Positions 36,378 to 45,208 of a DNA stretch of 64,000 nucleotides are shown in pieces. This stretch comes from Rhodocyclus tenuis. Its GTDB lineage: Bacteria > Pseudomonadota > Gammaproteobacteria > Burkholderiales > Rhodocyclaceae. The notes under the pieces are model-generated. The model was given only the letters and a program-made list of their open reading frames with translations. It had not been told where the DNA came from and ran no database searches. The position numbers and the translations under genes are program-made. Positions within the stretch are counted from its first letter, which is position 1, and every line of letters starts with the position of its first letter. The stretch spans positions 430,985 through 494,984 of the forward strand of contig NZ_JACIGE010000002.1 of the NCBI RefSeq assembly GCF_014197755.1. Reading direction: 5' to 3'.

Positions 36378-37090
36378 TCCGCCACGCGCGGCCGCTGATC
36401 GAGCCGGGAGTCTGTTACGGACGGCTCGACGTCGAGGCCGACGCCGCGGAGACGCAGGCGGCGGCAAGGCGGCTGGCCGGATTGCTCGCCGCGCAAGGTG
36501 GAGCTGGAAGTGAAGACGGAGGCGGCTGCGACGTCGGTGATGCTGCCAGCGGCAGCGCGCTGCGCATCGTCGCCAGCCCGGCGCGGCGCTGCCGGCCGCT
36601 GGCCGACGGCGTCGCCGCGGCGCTCGGCGTGACGGCGCGCTACGACGAACGTCTGCTGGAAAAGAGTTTCGGCGACTGGGAAGGCCGCCGCTGGAACGAC
36701 ATCGACGCGGCACTGATCGACGCCTGGGCCGCCGACCTCGAACACTTCGTCCCGCCCGCCGGCACGGGAGCGGATGGCGATCACCAGCCGGGAGAATCGG
36801 TGGCGGCGCTGCGCGCCCGCGTGCTGGCCTGTGCCGCCGGATTCGGCGTGCCATCCGCCGCTGGCGACTCAGCCACTGCCAAGACGGGCGATCTCGCCAT
36901 CGTCAGCCACGCCGGCGTGATGCGCGTGCTGCTCGGCCAATGGCTCGGACTGCCGCTGGCCGCGTGGAGCACGCTGAAACTCGATTTCGGCACGCTGACG
37001 CGCGTCGATTTCGTCGCCGATGCGACGCATGGCGGCGCAGGAGCCGGCGTCAGCGCCCGAAAAGCCGTGCTGCACACGCTGAACGGCTAA
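36362..37090 (+). CDS. cobC: Alpha-ribazole phosphatase (histidine phosphatase family)
   Basis: Removes the phosphate of alpha-ribazole phosphate or adenosylcobalamin phosphate. 242 residues from GTG 36362. The catalytic motif is RHA at 7-9 (His8 phosphoacceptor), with YGRLDVEAD, FGDWEGRRWNDID and SHAGVMRVLLGQWL following. Two Gly/Ala/Asp-rich insertions make it longer than the roughly 200-residue family norm. End of the cobT-cobS-cobC unit. Confidence 0.9.
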   Translation: MRVFLIRHARPLIEPGVCYGRLDVEADAAETQAAARRLAGLLAAQGGAGSEDGGGCDVGDAASGSALRIVASPARRCRPLADGVAAALGVTARYDERLLEKSFGDWEGRRWNDIDAALIDAWAADLEHFVPPAGTGADGDHQPGESVAALRARVLACAAGFGVPSAAGDSATAKTGDLAIVSHAGVMRVLLGQWLGLPLAAWSTLKLDFGTLTRVDFVADATHGGAGAGVSARKAVLHTLNG

Positions 37091-37100
37091 AATCGCGGCC

Positions 37101-38240
37101 ATGGTCAAGGATCCCGTTCCGCTCGGCGAAGTCCGCCGCGCGCTGGTCATCAAACTACGTCACCACGGCGACGTGCTGCTCAGCGCACCCGTTTTCTCCG
37201 TGCTCAAGGCGCACGCACCGCACATCGACATCGACGCGCTGGTCTATGCCGACACCGCCGCAATGCTGACGCTGCACCCGGCGATCGAGACGGTGCACAC
37301 CATCGACCGCCACTGGAAGAAGCTCGGCCCGCTGGCGCAGGCGCGCGCCGAATGGGCTCTGCTGCAGACACTGCGCGGCCGGCACTACGATCTCGTCATC
37401 CACCTCACCGATCATCCGCGGGCAGCGTGGATAGCCCGGCTATGCGGTGCGCGCTGGGCCGTCGCTCCAGAGATGCGCGGGCGAGGCCACTTATGGCAAT
37501 CGGCGTTTACGCATTTCACCGGCGCACCGAAGAACGCGCTGCGCCACACGGTCGAACGCAACCTCGACGCACTGCGCCGCATCGGGCTCTACCCAGCGCC
37601 GGCCGAGCGCGTCGTCACGCTGATGCCGGGCGGCGGCGCTGAAGCGCGCGTCAGAACGCTGCTCGCGGCGCAAGGGCTGGCTGACGGGAATTTCGTCCAT
37701 GTGCATCCGGCGTCGCGCTGGCATTTCAAGTGCTGGCCGGTAGACAAGATGGCGGCGCTGATCAACCGGCTGCACGCTGCCGGCCATCGCGTTGTGCTCA
37801 GCGCAGCGCCCGACGCCGCCGAGCAGGCGATGATCGACGCCATCCAGTCGCGTCTGACGCAGCCGGCGATCAGCCTCGCCGGCCAGCTGTCGCTCAAGGA
37901 ACTCGCCGCGCTTGCGGCTCGCGCCCGGCTCTTCGTCGGCGTCGACTCGGCGCCGATGCATATCGCCGCGGCGATGGGAACGCCCTGTGTTGCACTGTTC
38001 GGCCCGTCCGGCGACCGCGAATGGGGACCGTGGCAGGCGCCGGCAGCGGACGCTGAAGCCCCCACGCCGCGCCACCACCGCGTCATCGTCAGCGACCGCC
38101 ACCCGTGCCGGCCCTGCGGCATTGACGGCTGCGGCGGTGGCAAGGTGAGCGATTGTCTGACAACGCTGTCGGTCGAGCAGGTGATGCGTGCCATCGACGA
38201 CGTTCTGCCAGCCGCACCGCAGGGCGCCAGCGCCGCATGA
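37101..38240 (+). CDS. GT9 heptosyltransferase (RfaQ/WaaQ-like)
   Basis: ADP-heptose:LPS heptosyltransferase family, adding heptose to the inner core. 379 residues with two Rossmann domains: RRALVIKLRHHGDVLLSAPVFSVLKAHAP near the N-terminus and FVGVDSAPMHIAAAMGTPCVALFGPSGDREWGPW in the C-terminal donor-binding domain. The HPASRWHFKCWPVDKMAALI motif and the late CRPCGIDGCGGGKVSDC cysteines fit the WaaQ (heptosyltransferase III) branch. It overlaps the following GT4 gene by four bases. Confidence 0.9.
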   Translation: MVKDPVPLGEVRRALVIKLRHHGDVLLSAPVFSVLKAHAPHIDIDALVYADTAAMLTLHPAIETVHTIDRHWKKLGPLAQARAEWALLQTLRGRHYDLVIHLTDHPRAAWIARLCGARWAVAPEMRGRGHLWQSAFTHFTGAPKNALRHTVERNLDALRRIGLYPAPAERVVTLMPGGGAEARVRTLLAAQGLADGNFVHVHPASRWHFKCWPVDKMAALINRLHAAGHRVVLSAAPDAAEQAMIDAIQSRLTQPAISLAGQLSLKELAALAARARLFVGVDSAPMHIAAAMGTPCVALFGPSGDREWGPWQAPAADAEAPTPRHHRVIVSDRHPCRPCGIDGCGGGKVSDCLTTLSVEQVMRAIDDVLPAAPQGASAA

Positions 38241-39367
38241 AGATCGCTGTCATCCGCCAGCGCTACAACCCCTTCGGCGGCGCCGAGCGTTTTGTCGAGC
38301 GCGCGCTCGGCGCACTGGCGCAGGAAGGCGCCGAGGTGACGCTGATCACGCGCAGCTGGGAAGGCGCCGAATTGCGCGAAGGCTTCCGCACGCTGATCTG
38401 CGACCCTGCCGGCAGCGGCCGCGTCGCCCGCGACCGCGGCTTTGCGCAATGCGTGCAGACGGCCATGGAGAACGGTGACTTCGATATCACGCAGGCGCAC
38501 GAACGCATCCCCGGCTGCATGATTTTCCGCGCCGGCGACGGCGTCCATGCCGCCTGGCTCGACCGGCTGCGCCGCGTGCGCGGCCCGCTCGGCCGCCTCG
38601 GACTGTCGCTCAGCCCCTACCATCGCTACGTGCTCGACGCCGAACGCGCGATGTTCGCGCACCCGGATCTGCGCGCGGTGATCTGCAATTCGCGGCTGAT
38701 TCGCGACGAAATCGTCCACTACTACGGCGTTGCCGCAGACAAGCTGCACGTCATCTACAACGGCGTCGACCTCGACACCTTCCATCCCCGTCTGGCGGCA
38801 GAACACCGGCAAGGAATGCGCGCAGCCAACGACATCGACGCCGACGTACCGCTATTCCTCTTCGTCGGCAGCGGTTTTGAGCGCAAGGGCGTGCCACAGC
38901 TGCTCGCCGCTTTTGCCCGCCTGCGCGATCGCCGCGCCCGCCTCGTTATCGTCGGCGCCGACCGCAAGCTTGCCGCGATGCGCACACTCGCCTGCAAGCT
39001 CGGCATCGGCGAACGCACCCTGTTTACCGGCCCGCTGCAGGATGTGAAGCCCTGGTACGGTGCGGCCGACGTCTTCGTCCTGCCGACGCTCTACGACCCC
39101 TGCCCGAACGCGGCGCTGGAGGCGCTGGCCTGTGGCCTGCCGGTGATCACGTCGACGGCGTGCGGAGCGGCGGAATTGATAGAGGCCGGCGCGAGCGGCG
39201 AAATTGTCCACGCCGCTGACATCGGCGCGCTCGCCGCGGCGATGGAGGCGCTCGGCGCCGGCAGCACAAGCAGGCGCCGAGCGGCGCGCGCAGCGGTCGA
39301 GCAGCTTTCGCTCGGCGCGATGGCGCAACAGCTGCTGGCGCTATATCGGACACTGTCTTGCCCATGA
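38237..39367 (+). CDS. waaG: GT4 glycosyltransferase, WaaG-like (LPS core glucosyltransferase I)
   Basis: 376 residues, GT-B fold. The N-terminus MKIAVIRQRYNPFGGAERFVERA is typical of WaaG. The donor domain has FLFVGSGFERKGVPQLL, TGPLQDVKPWYGAADVFVLPTLYDPCPNAALEALACGLPVITS with the EX7E-type motif. It starts inside the stop of the heptosyltransferase gene (ATGA). Transfers the first outer-core hexose onto heptose II if the orthology holds. Confidence 0.88.
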   Translation: MKIAVIRQRYNPFGGAERFVERALGALAQEGAEVTLITRSWEGAELREGFRTLICDPAGSGRVARDRGFAQCVQTAMENGDFDITQAHERIPGCMIFRAGDGVHAAWLDRLRRVRGPLGRLGLSLSPYHRYVLDAERAMFAHPDLRAVICNSRLIRDEIVHYYGVAADKLHVIYNGVDLDTFHPRLAAEHRQGMRAANDIDADVPLFLFVGSGFERKGVPQLLAAFARLRDRRARLVIVGADRKLAAMRTLACKLGIGERTLFTGPLQDVKPWYGAADVFVLPTLYDPCPNAALEALACGLPVITSTACGAAELIEAGASGEIVHAADIGALAAAMEALGAGSTSRRRAARAAVEQLSLGAMAQQLLALYRTLSCP

Positions 39368-39433
39368 CCCCATGTACCCGCTGTCGGGCACTACCCATGC
39401 CTGCCGCAAAAATTAGCCCGGCAAGGGCAAGCG

Positions 39434-39439
39434 TATAAT
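39434..39439 (+). promoter_or_regulatory. Putative msbA -10 box (TATAAT), close to the start codon
   Basis: TATAATCCGCC ends 10 bases before the msbA ATG. Transcription would begin only a few bases before the start codon and there is no ribosome-binding site, so the mRNA may be nearly leaderless. Confidence 0.45.
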
Positions 39440-39449
39440 CCGCCGCTCA

Positions 39450-41213
39450 ATGAAGCCTAGATCGCCTACCGAACTGAACAGCAAGCAGCTCTATCTACGC
39501 TTGTTGAGCTATGTCCGCCCGTACTGGGTGGCTTTCGTTGTCGCCCTCGTCTGCATGGGTCTATCCTCAATCGTCGAGCCAGTCTTCCCGGCACTGATGA
39601 AGAACATGCTCGACAACGGCTTCACGACGGCGAAGGAGAGTTGGGACTGGCTGCTCTACCCTGCCGCCATCGTCGGCGTTTTCATCGCACGCGCGGCACT
39701 CGGCTTCTGCGGCGACTACGCGATGGCATGGGTGTCAAACAACGTCATCGCCGAACTGCGGCAGGAGATGATCGCAAGAATCGTCCAGCTTCCCGTCGGC
39801 TATTATGGTGATCACGTCTCGGGACGCTTGATGTCACGCGTCGCCTACGATGTCAATGGCGTCGCCAACGCGGCGACCGGAGCACTGACCACCCTGGTCA
39901 AGGACAGCCTTTCGGTGATCGGCCTGCTCTGCTGGCTGCTCTATCTCAACTGGCAACTGACTTTGGTCGCGTTTGCGATGGTGCCGTTCATCGCCGTTGC
40001 CGTGAAGGGTTTCAGCGGCCGTTTGCGACGTGTATCGCGCGGCATTCAGGCCTCGCAGGGAACGATTACCCAGGTACTTCAGGAAGCGATCGAAGGCCAT
40101 AAGGTCGTCAAGATTTTTGGTGGTCAGCAGTACGAGTGCGATCGTTTCCGGCGCTCGGTCCAGGAGCAGCGCCGGCTGAACATGCGCGTCGCAATTGCTG
40201 CCGGGGCACAAGGTCCGATCGTCCAGTTTTTTGCGGCGATCGCGCTGGCAACGATCATGGCGATCGCACTGCGGCAGGTTGGGAACGACCAGACAACAGT
40301 CGGGGGATTCGTTTCCTTCATTACGGCGATGCTGATGCTGCTAGCACCGGTGAAGCGACTTACCGATGTCAACGCCCCGATTCAGAAGGGACTGGCCGCC
40401 GCAGAAAGCGTTTTCTCGGTACTGGACGAAAAACCCGAGCCCGACAATGGAACGGTCACGCTTGGCCGCGCCAGGGGGCGGGTCGAGTTCTCCGAAGTTT
40501 CGTTCACGTATCCTGGCGCAGAACGACGGGCGCTTGACCAACTGAGTTTTTCGGTCGAGCCCGGAGAGAGCGTGGCGCTGGTCGGGCAATCGGGCAGTGG
40601 CAAGACGACCATCGCCAATCTGCTGCCGCGCTTTTACAGCATCGACACTGGCTCGATACGCATTGACGGCCATGCGATCGCCGACATCCGCCTTGACAGC
40701 CTGCGCGACAACATCGCGCTGGTCAGCCAGGACGTCGTCCTGTTCAACGACACGATCGCTGCAAACATCGCCTACGGCAGCAAACAGGGCGCCAGCATCG
40801 AGGAAATCCGTTCGGCCGCCCTGGCTGCGCATGCGCTTGAGTTCATCGAAATGCTGCCGGAAGGCTTGAACACGCAGATCGGAGAAAAAGGCGTCAAACT
40901 GTCTGGCGGCCAGCGCCAGCGGCTGGCCATTGCCCGCGCAATTCTCAAGGACGCCCCCATCCTCATCCTTGACGAAGCGACTTCCGCACTCGATACCGAG
41001 TCGGAACGCCACGTGCAGGCTGCACTGGAAACCCTGATGCAGGGTCGCACGACAATCGTGATCGCCCATCGACTATCGACGATCGAAAGCGCGGATCGCA
41101 TCATTGTCCTGAAACGGGGGCAGGTGATCGAGGCGGGAACGCACGGCGAGTTGCTCGACAGAAAAGGTGCCTACTTCCAACTCCATCACCTGCAATTCGC
41201 GGAGGGCAATTGA
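39450..41213 (+). CDS. msbA: Lipid A export ABC transporter MsbA
   Basis: Homodimeric ABC flippase moving lipid A-core across the inner membrane. 587 residues: six transmembrane helices (about 25-310), then the ATPase with Walker A GQSGSGKT (379-386), signature LSGGQ (484-488), Walker B ILILDE (Asp508, Glu509) and the H-loop AHRLST. MSRVAYDVNGVANAATGALT and GHKVVKIFGGQQYE are MsbA-like. It lies within the LPS core cluster. Confidence 0.95.
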   Translation: MKPRSPTELNSKQLYLRLLSYVRPYWVAFVVALVCMGLSSIVEPVFPALMKNMLDNGFTTAKESWDWLLYPAAIVGVFIARAALGFCGDYAMAWVSNNVIAELRQEMIARIVQLPVGYYGDHVSGRLMSRVAYDVNGVANAATGALTTLVKDSLSVIGLLCWLLYLNWQLTLVAFAMVPFIAVAVKGFSGRLRRVSRGIQASQGTITQVLQEAIEGHKVVKIFGGQQYECDRFRRSVQEQRRLNMRVAIAAGAQGPIVQFFAAIALATIMAIALRQVGNDQTTVGGFVSFITAMLMLLAPVKRLTDVNAPIQKGLAAAESVFSVLDEKPEPDNGTVTLGRARGRVEFSEVSFTYPGAERRALDQLSFSVEPGESVALVGQSGSGKTTIANLLPRFYSIDTGSIRIDGHAIADIRLDSLRDNIALVSQDVVLFNDTIAANIAYGSKQGASIEEIRSAALAAHALEFIEMLPEGLNTQIGEKGVKLSGGQRQRLAIARAILKDAPILILDEATSALDTESERHVQAALETLMQGRTTIVIAHRLSTIESADRIIVLKRGQVIEAGTHGELLDRKGAYFQLHHLQFAEGN

Positions 41214-41310
41214 ACCCCTGCACGAAGAAATCGGCGACAGTTCTTCCGCACCCAGCTGAATCAGCACGCCAGAGCAAGCGTCGTTTTATTGAAGCGGATC
41301 GCCGCCGCGC

Positions 41311-42423
41311 ATGAGCCGTTTGATCTCTCGGCTGCTGACGATCGGCCTTGCCGTGACGAATAGCCTGCGCAGGCGCAGGCCAACTGCGTCGCGTCCGGTA
41401 AGGAAAATACTTGTTGCTCATCATCTCCTGCTTGGCGACACGATTCTCCTGGCACCGCTGCTGGCAAAACTGGCCCAGCGCTATCCTGATGCGGAGCGCG
41501 TCATCCTCTGCCGCCCGGCCGTAGCGACGCTCTTTTCGGGGCGGCCCTATGGATTTGTGGCTCAGCCACACGACCTGCGCTCGTTTTCTTCCTTGCGGCA
41601 GATTCTCGCCAAGGGCCCGTTCGATATCGCTTTCGTCCTCGGCGACAACCGCTATGCCTGGCTGGCCCGCGCATCCGGCGCGAAATGGATAGTCGGTTTC
41701 GAAGGCGATCGGCCAGCCTGGAAAAACTGGATGGTTGATGAATCGCATCCCCATTCGACGGTTCCGGCGACCTGGGCGGACATGGCGGCAGGACTCATCG
41801 ATGGCGCGGCACCGCAGGCATTCCGACCCGGTGACTGGCCGGCTCCGGCAGCCAAGCCACCGCACGTTCCCGGCGGCCCGTATGCCGTGCTGCACGTCGG
41901 CGCTTCGACGCCACTGAAACTGTGGCCCGCGGAACGTTGGCGTGCCTTGGCTGCGCATCTTGTGGAACTCGGCGTCACACCGGTGTGGAGCGTCGGCCCT
42001 GGAGAAACTGCTCTGGTCGACGAAATTGATCCGCTAAACCAGCATCCCCGCCATTGCGGCTCGCTAAGCTTGGCGCAACTCTGGACCCTTCTTGTCAGCG
42101 CAAAGCTACTGATATGCCCGGACACGGGAGTAGCACATCTGGGCAAGGTCGTCGGCGTTCCGACCATCGCGCTCTTCGGCCCCGGTTCCATCGACATCTA
42201 TGGCAAAGGCACATTCTGGCGTGACGCGATTTACATCGCCCTCGCGGAGGAACCCTTCCCCTGCCGCGATCAGAAACTTCTTTTCCGCCGCGAACTCACG
42301 TGGGTACGACGCTGTGGACGCTCTCCGTCGGAGTGTCTCACCCCGGGAGCCTGTATGCAGGCGATTCCGCTGACTCGCGTAAAAGCGGCGGTAGATCGAT
42401 TAATCAACTGCGAAGCCACATAG
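41311..42423 (+). CDS. GT9-family glycosyltransferase (heptosyltransferase-like)
   Basis: 370 residues. N-terminal region RKILVAHHLLLGDTILLAPLLAKLAQRYP and C-terminal ICPDTGVAHLGKVVGVPTIALFGPGSIDIYGKGTFW are GT9 motifs. It also has VLHVGASTPLKLWPAERW at the interdomain region. A few late cysteines (CGRSPSECLTPGAC) recall WaaQ/WaaF relatives. Acts probably on LPS core or O-chain; the sugar cannot be stated. Confidence 0.85.
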   Translation: MSRLISRLLTIGLAVTNSLRRRRPTASRPVRKILVAHHLLLGDTILLAPLLAKLAQRYPDAERVILCRPAVATLFSGRPYGFVAQPHDLRSFSSLRQILAKGPFDIAFVLGDNRYAWLARASGAKWIVGFEGDRPAWKNWMVDESHPHSTVPATWADMAAGLIDGAAPQAFRPGDWPAPAAKPPHVPGGPYAVLHVGASTPLKLWPAERWRALAAHLVELGVTPVWSVGPGETALVDEIDPLNQHPRHCGSLSLAQLWTLLVSAKLLICPDTGVAHLGKVVGVPTIALFGPGSIDIYGKGTFWRDAIYIALAEEPFPCRDQKLLFRRELTWVRRCGRSPSECLTPGACMQAIPLTRVKAAVDRLINCEAT

Positions 42424-42533
42424 CCTCCTTGACAAACGGACCTGATGATATCGATTTTCAGTTCGATAGACGCCACCCCTAATCTTGCTTTCGGACATTT
42501 GTCTTCGCGTGGGGGCTCCCTCGGTCCGCGGGT

Positions 42534-42660
42534 TAAAATACCGGCGCGATTTGTGGGTGGCTGATACGTGCCAATCGGCGAGCGACAAGTCTTCTACAAG
42601 CAAAGCGCTCTCCGATGGTCAGGCCTGCTTCACGGCCGCCCCGCCGTCAGTCGAGCAGGC
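42534..42660 (+). promoter_or_regulatory. Leader of the WaaE-like gene: -10 box and composite hairpin
   Basis: TAAAAT at 42534-42539, then about 160 nt of untranslated sequence containing a two-step hairpin: GCCTGCT (42623-42629) with AGCAGGC (42654-42660), and inside it ACGGC (42632-42636) with GCCGT (42643-42647). No T-run follows. No ops/JUMPstart-like element was seen in 42424-42706. Confidence 0.4.
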
Positions 42661-42706
42661 TAGTTGTAGCCATCGGGAAGCAACCCACCAACCTTTTCGC
42701 CCACCC

Positions 42707-43498
42707 ATGCCCAAGATTTCTGTCTGCATCCTGACCTTCAACTCCTTGCGAACGCTGGAACGATGCTTGCAGCCCGCACGTGAGGTCGCCGATGAGTTGA
42801 TCGTTGTCGACTCCGGGAGTACCGACGGCACCCTGGAATATCTTTCGACACAGGGCCTCGCCCCGGTCTACCGACCCTACGACACCCACTCAAGGCAAAT
42901 GAACTTTGCCATCGAGCTGGCAAGCAATGACTGGGTTCTCTGTCTCGATAGTGACGAATTTCTTGACCCGGCCACGGTCGAGCGCATCAATGAGCTGAAA
43001 AAGCGGCTCGACGACGTCGGGCAAGCGTACCGGATCACCCGCCATTGGTACGTATTGGGGCGTGAAGTGCGGGCCATCTACCCGGTATCGTCCCCCGACA
43101 ATCCGGTGCGCCTGTTCAATCGTATCTCCGCCCGTTTCAACGATCAGCCGGTCGATGACAAACCAACTGGCTTCACCACGACCGAGACGATACCGGGCCA
43201 CGTCGTGCACGATACCTTCTTCTCGCTGAACGAGGTTTTCGACAAGGTCAATGGCTACACCTCGCGACTTGTCCGCCACAAAACGATCTCCCCCAGCCTG
43301 CTGCGGGCAGCCATCAGTCCAATATTCGCGTTCCTTAAATGGTACTTTCGTAAGGGTGGATACAAGGATGGTGCTCTCGGGATTATTACGGCAACCTATG
43401 CCGCGCTATACACCTTTCTGAAATACCTAAAGGCGTGGGCAATCCAAAATGGCTTGCCAATAGACTCCCCGCGCAAACAAGACGGTCAAGAAATATAA
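42707..43498 (+). CDS. waaE: GT2 glycosyltransferase, WaaE/KdtX-like
   Basis: 263 residues with GT-A fold: MPKISVCILTFNSLRTLERCL, ELIVVDSGSTDGTLEY and the metal-binding DSDEF after VLCLD. HSRQMNFAIELASNDWVL and the C-terminal FLKWYFRKGGYKDG are typical of the beta-1,4-glucosyltransferase WaaE/LgtF (KdtX) family that decorates heptose I of the LPS core. ATG 42707 is chosen since the GT-A motif must be N-terminal. Confidence 0.87.
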   Translation: MPKISVCILTFNSLRTLERCLQPAREVADELIVVDSGSTDGTLEYLSTQGLAPVYRPYDTHSRQMNFAIELASNDWVLCLDSDEFLDPATVERINELKKRLDDVGQAYRITRHWYVLGREVRAIYPVSSPDNPVRLFNRISARFNDQPVDDKPTGFTTTETIPGHVVHDTFFSLNEVFDKVNGYTSRLVRHKTISPSLLRAAISPIFAFLKWYFRKGGYKDGALGIITATYAALYTFLKYLKAWAIQNGLPIDSPRKQDGQEI

Positions 43499-43588
43499 GA
43501 ACCTGAACGTCAGATGCGAGTGATTCAACTGTTCTCTCCGACATCGGGCCAAGCGTTCGCCAACTATTGATTCGATGACCTCCTGAAA

Positions 43589-44905
43589 ATGCGGCTCACA
43601 CTCGCTCTGCTCTCGGCATTGAGCCTTCTATTCGTTTGGTCAATAAAGGGGACGATAGCGCTACGCTACTTTCTCATTGCCAGCACGCTTGCTCTTCTGG
43701 CGAACGAAATAGGAAAGTTGCGTTGGTCGGACATCAAGATCATTCGGATCCCTCTGGGCTTGCTGGGAATCCTGAGCATATGGTTTGTCATGCAGGCGAT
43801 TTTCATTTCTCCTGAAACAAGCTGGGCGCTCGGTGAACTCAAGGGACAATGGTTGCCGGCGCTGGCTGCGTTGATAGCCGGAGTTCTATTGGCGAAAGGC
43901 ATATCCGGTACCAGCTCCACCCGCTTCATAAACGCCGCGACACTGATGCTGGGCATCGTTTTCGTTTTTTCCCTTCAGGCTTTGATCGCTGTCGCACAGT
44001 CGCTACTGCACTGGCTGACAACAGGCGCACTGTTACGCGGACTCGTCCCCCTGACCGGTGGAAAACTTGAGATGAGTTTTATCCTCAATATTCTGCTTGC
44101 TTTTCTGACGGTCGACTTGCTCGGGAGAAGCACGGGCCGCGGCCGGCTCTTGCCGGTGCCGCTCACGGTCAATCTCGTTTGTCTGTCCGTAGCGCTTTTC
44201 GCCATGTACCTCGCGGGAGCCCGCAATGGCACCATCGGCCTGATTTTCCTCTCACTGTCGGCACTTTTCCTGTACCTCTATGACCAGTACCCGCGGATCG
44301 GACCGCAGCGCACGGCTGCCATCGGCATCGGAGTGCTCGCATTGATAGGTGCTTTCTCTTGGGCCAGCTATCAAGCCGACGCTCGCTGGAAGGTTTTCGG
44401 CGAAACCGCACAACTGGCTTGGGATATCGACAACCACGAAGAGTGGCACAGAACCTCACTACCGCGCCCGCTTCTTGCCAATGGACAACCCGCAGATGAG
44501 TCTGCCTACAATCGCATTTCCTGGATTCGGGCAGGTTTGCGCGTGATCGCTGAACACCCCGCCGGAGTTGGATACGGACGTAACGCCTTTGGTCACGCAC
44601 TGAGGGAACACTATCCTCATTACCGCGGCCACTCCCATAGTGGCTTCGTAGACCTCGGCTCCGCGGTCGGATTACCAGGTTTACTTCTATGGATCGCCTT
44701 TATGGCCAGCCTGATATGGCATGGATGGAAAGAGTTCTTCGGCAGGGAGCGCCGCCTCGCCGGACTCGTACTCGTTTTCCTGGGTACAGGCTTCACTGGA
44801 CGCATGTTGATTGACAGCGTTAACCAGGACCACATGCTGCAGATCTTCTTTTTCCTGACTGGCGTCTTGCTCGTCGTGAGCGCCGAGCGAAAACAGGCGC
44901 CCTAA
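43589..44905 (+). CDS. waaL: O-antigen ligase WaaL (Wzy_C superfamily)
   Basis: Inner-membrane protein of 438 residues with about 12 transmembrane helices and a large periplasmic loop (about 260-350). That loop carries ISWIRAGLRVIAEHPAGVGYGRNAFG and HYRGHSHSGFVDLGSAVGLPG, the HSG-type motif of O-antigen ligases (catalytic histidine). It would attach undecaprenyl-linked O-chain to lipid A-core. The coding sequence is more AT-rich than the flanking housekeeping genes. Confidence 0.88.
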   Translation: MRLTLALLSALSLLFVWSIKGTIALRYFLIASTLALLANEIGKLRWSDIKIIRIPLGLLGILSIWFVMQAIFISPETSWALGELKGQWLPALAALIAGVLLAKGISGTSSTRFINAATLMLGIVFVFSLQALIAVAQSLLHWLTTGALLRGLVPLTGGKLEMSFILNILLAFLTVDLLGRSTGRGRLLPVPLTVNLVCLSVALFAMYLAGARNGTIGLIFLSLSALFLYLYDQYPRIGPQRTAAIGIGVLALIGAFSWASYQADARWKVFGETAQLAWDIDNHEEWHRTSLPRPLLANGQPADESAYNRISWIRAGLRVIAEHPAGVGYGRNAFGHALREHYPHYRGHSHSGFVDLGSAVGLPGLLLWIAFMASLIWHGWKEFFGRERRLAGLVLVFLGTGFTGRMLIDSVNQDHMLQIFFFLTGVLLVVSAERKQAP

Positions 44906-45208
44906 TCAAGGGCAGCAAAGAGAATGCGGGCAATCCCCTCGAAAATATTGCCTTTGCGCAAAATCAAGAGGTCTGGCACAACGTGTTTGTCGCGCACATC
45001 TGGCTTGGAAAACAATGCCACCAATGGACCGCAAGTTCGATTCAGTTTCGTCGCCGGGGCGTCGCCCTCGCTCGCTAAGGGAGGTAGAAGCGCTCTTCCT
45101 CATCGCGGCCATCGCCCGCGGGATGAGCGCTGTCATAGCTCGGGGGTCGAGCACCACCTGAACCGGATAGACGATTGCCATTCACAACTCAGCCAGAAAC
45201 CTATTTAT
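44906..45208. other. Intergenic stretch between waaL and the acetyltransferase
   Basis: 303 bases. It contains a possible 45-codon frame (45024-45161) listed separately. A longer open frame running into the acetyltransferase gene has no recognisable features. No promoter stands out. Confidence 0.35.
45024..45161 (+). CDS. Possible 45-residue small protein or gene remnant
   Basis: ATG 45024 to TGA 45161. The product begins MDRKFDSVSSPGRRPRSL and continues with a helical stretch LREVEALFLIAAIARGMSAVIAR before a Ser/Thr end. The second half looks like a genuine amphipathic/hydrophobic helix, as if from a real protein, but there is no ribosome site and no known family. It could be the 3' remnant of a lost gene in the O-antigen region. 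Confidence 0.25.
   Translation: MDRKFDSVSSPGRRPRSLREVEALFLIAAIARGMSAVIARGSSTT

Noticed and set aside
44924..45208. Upstream extension of the acetyltransferase gene
   Set aside because: The extra 95 residues show no hexapeptide repeat or other domain, and the family starts near the ATG at 45209.
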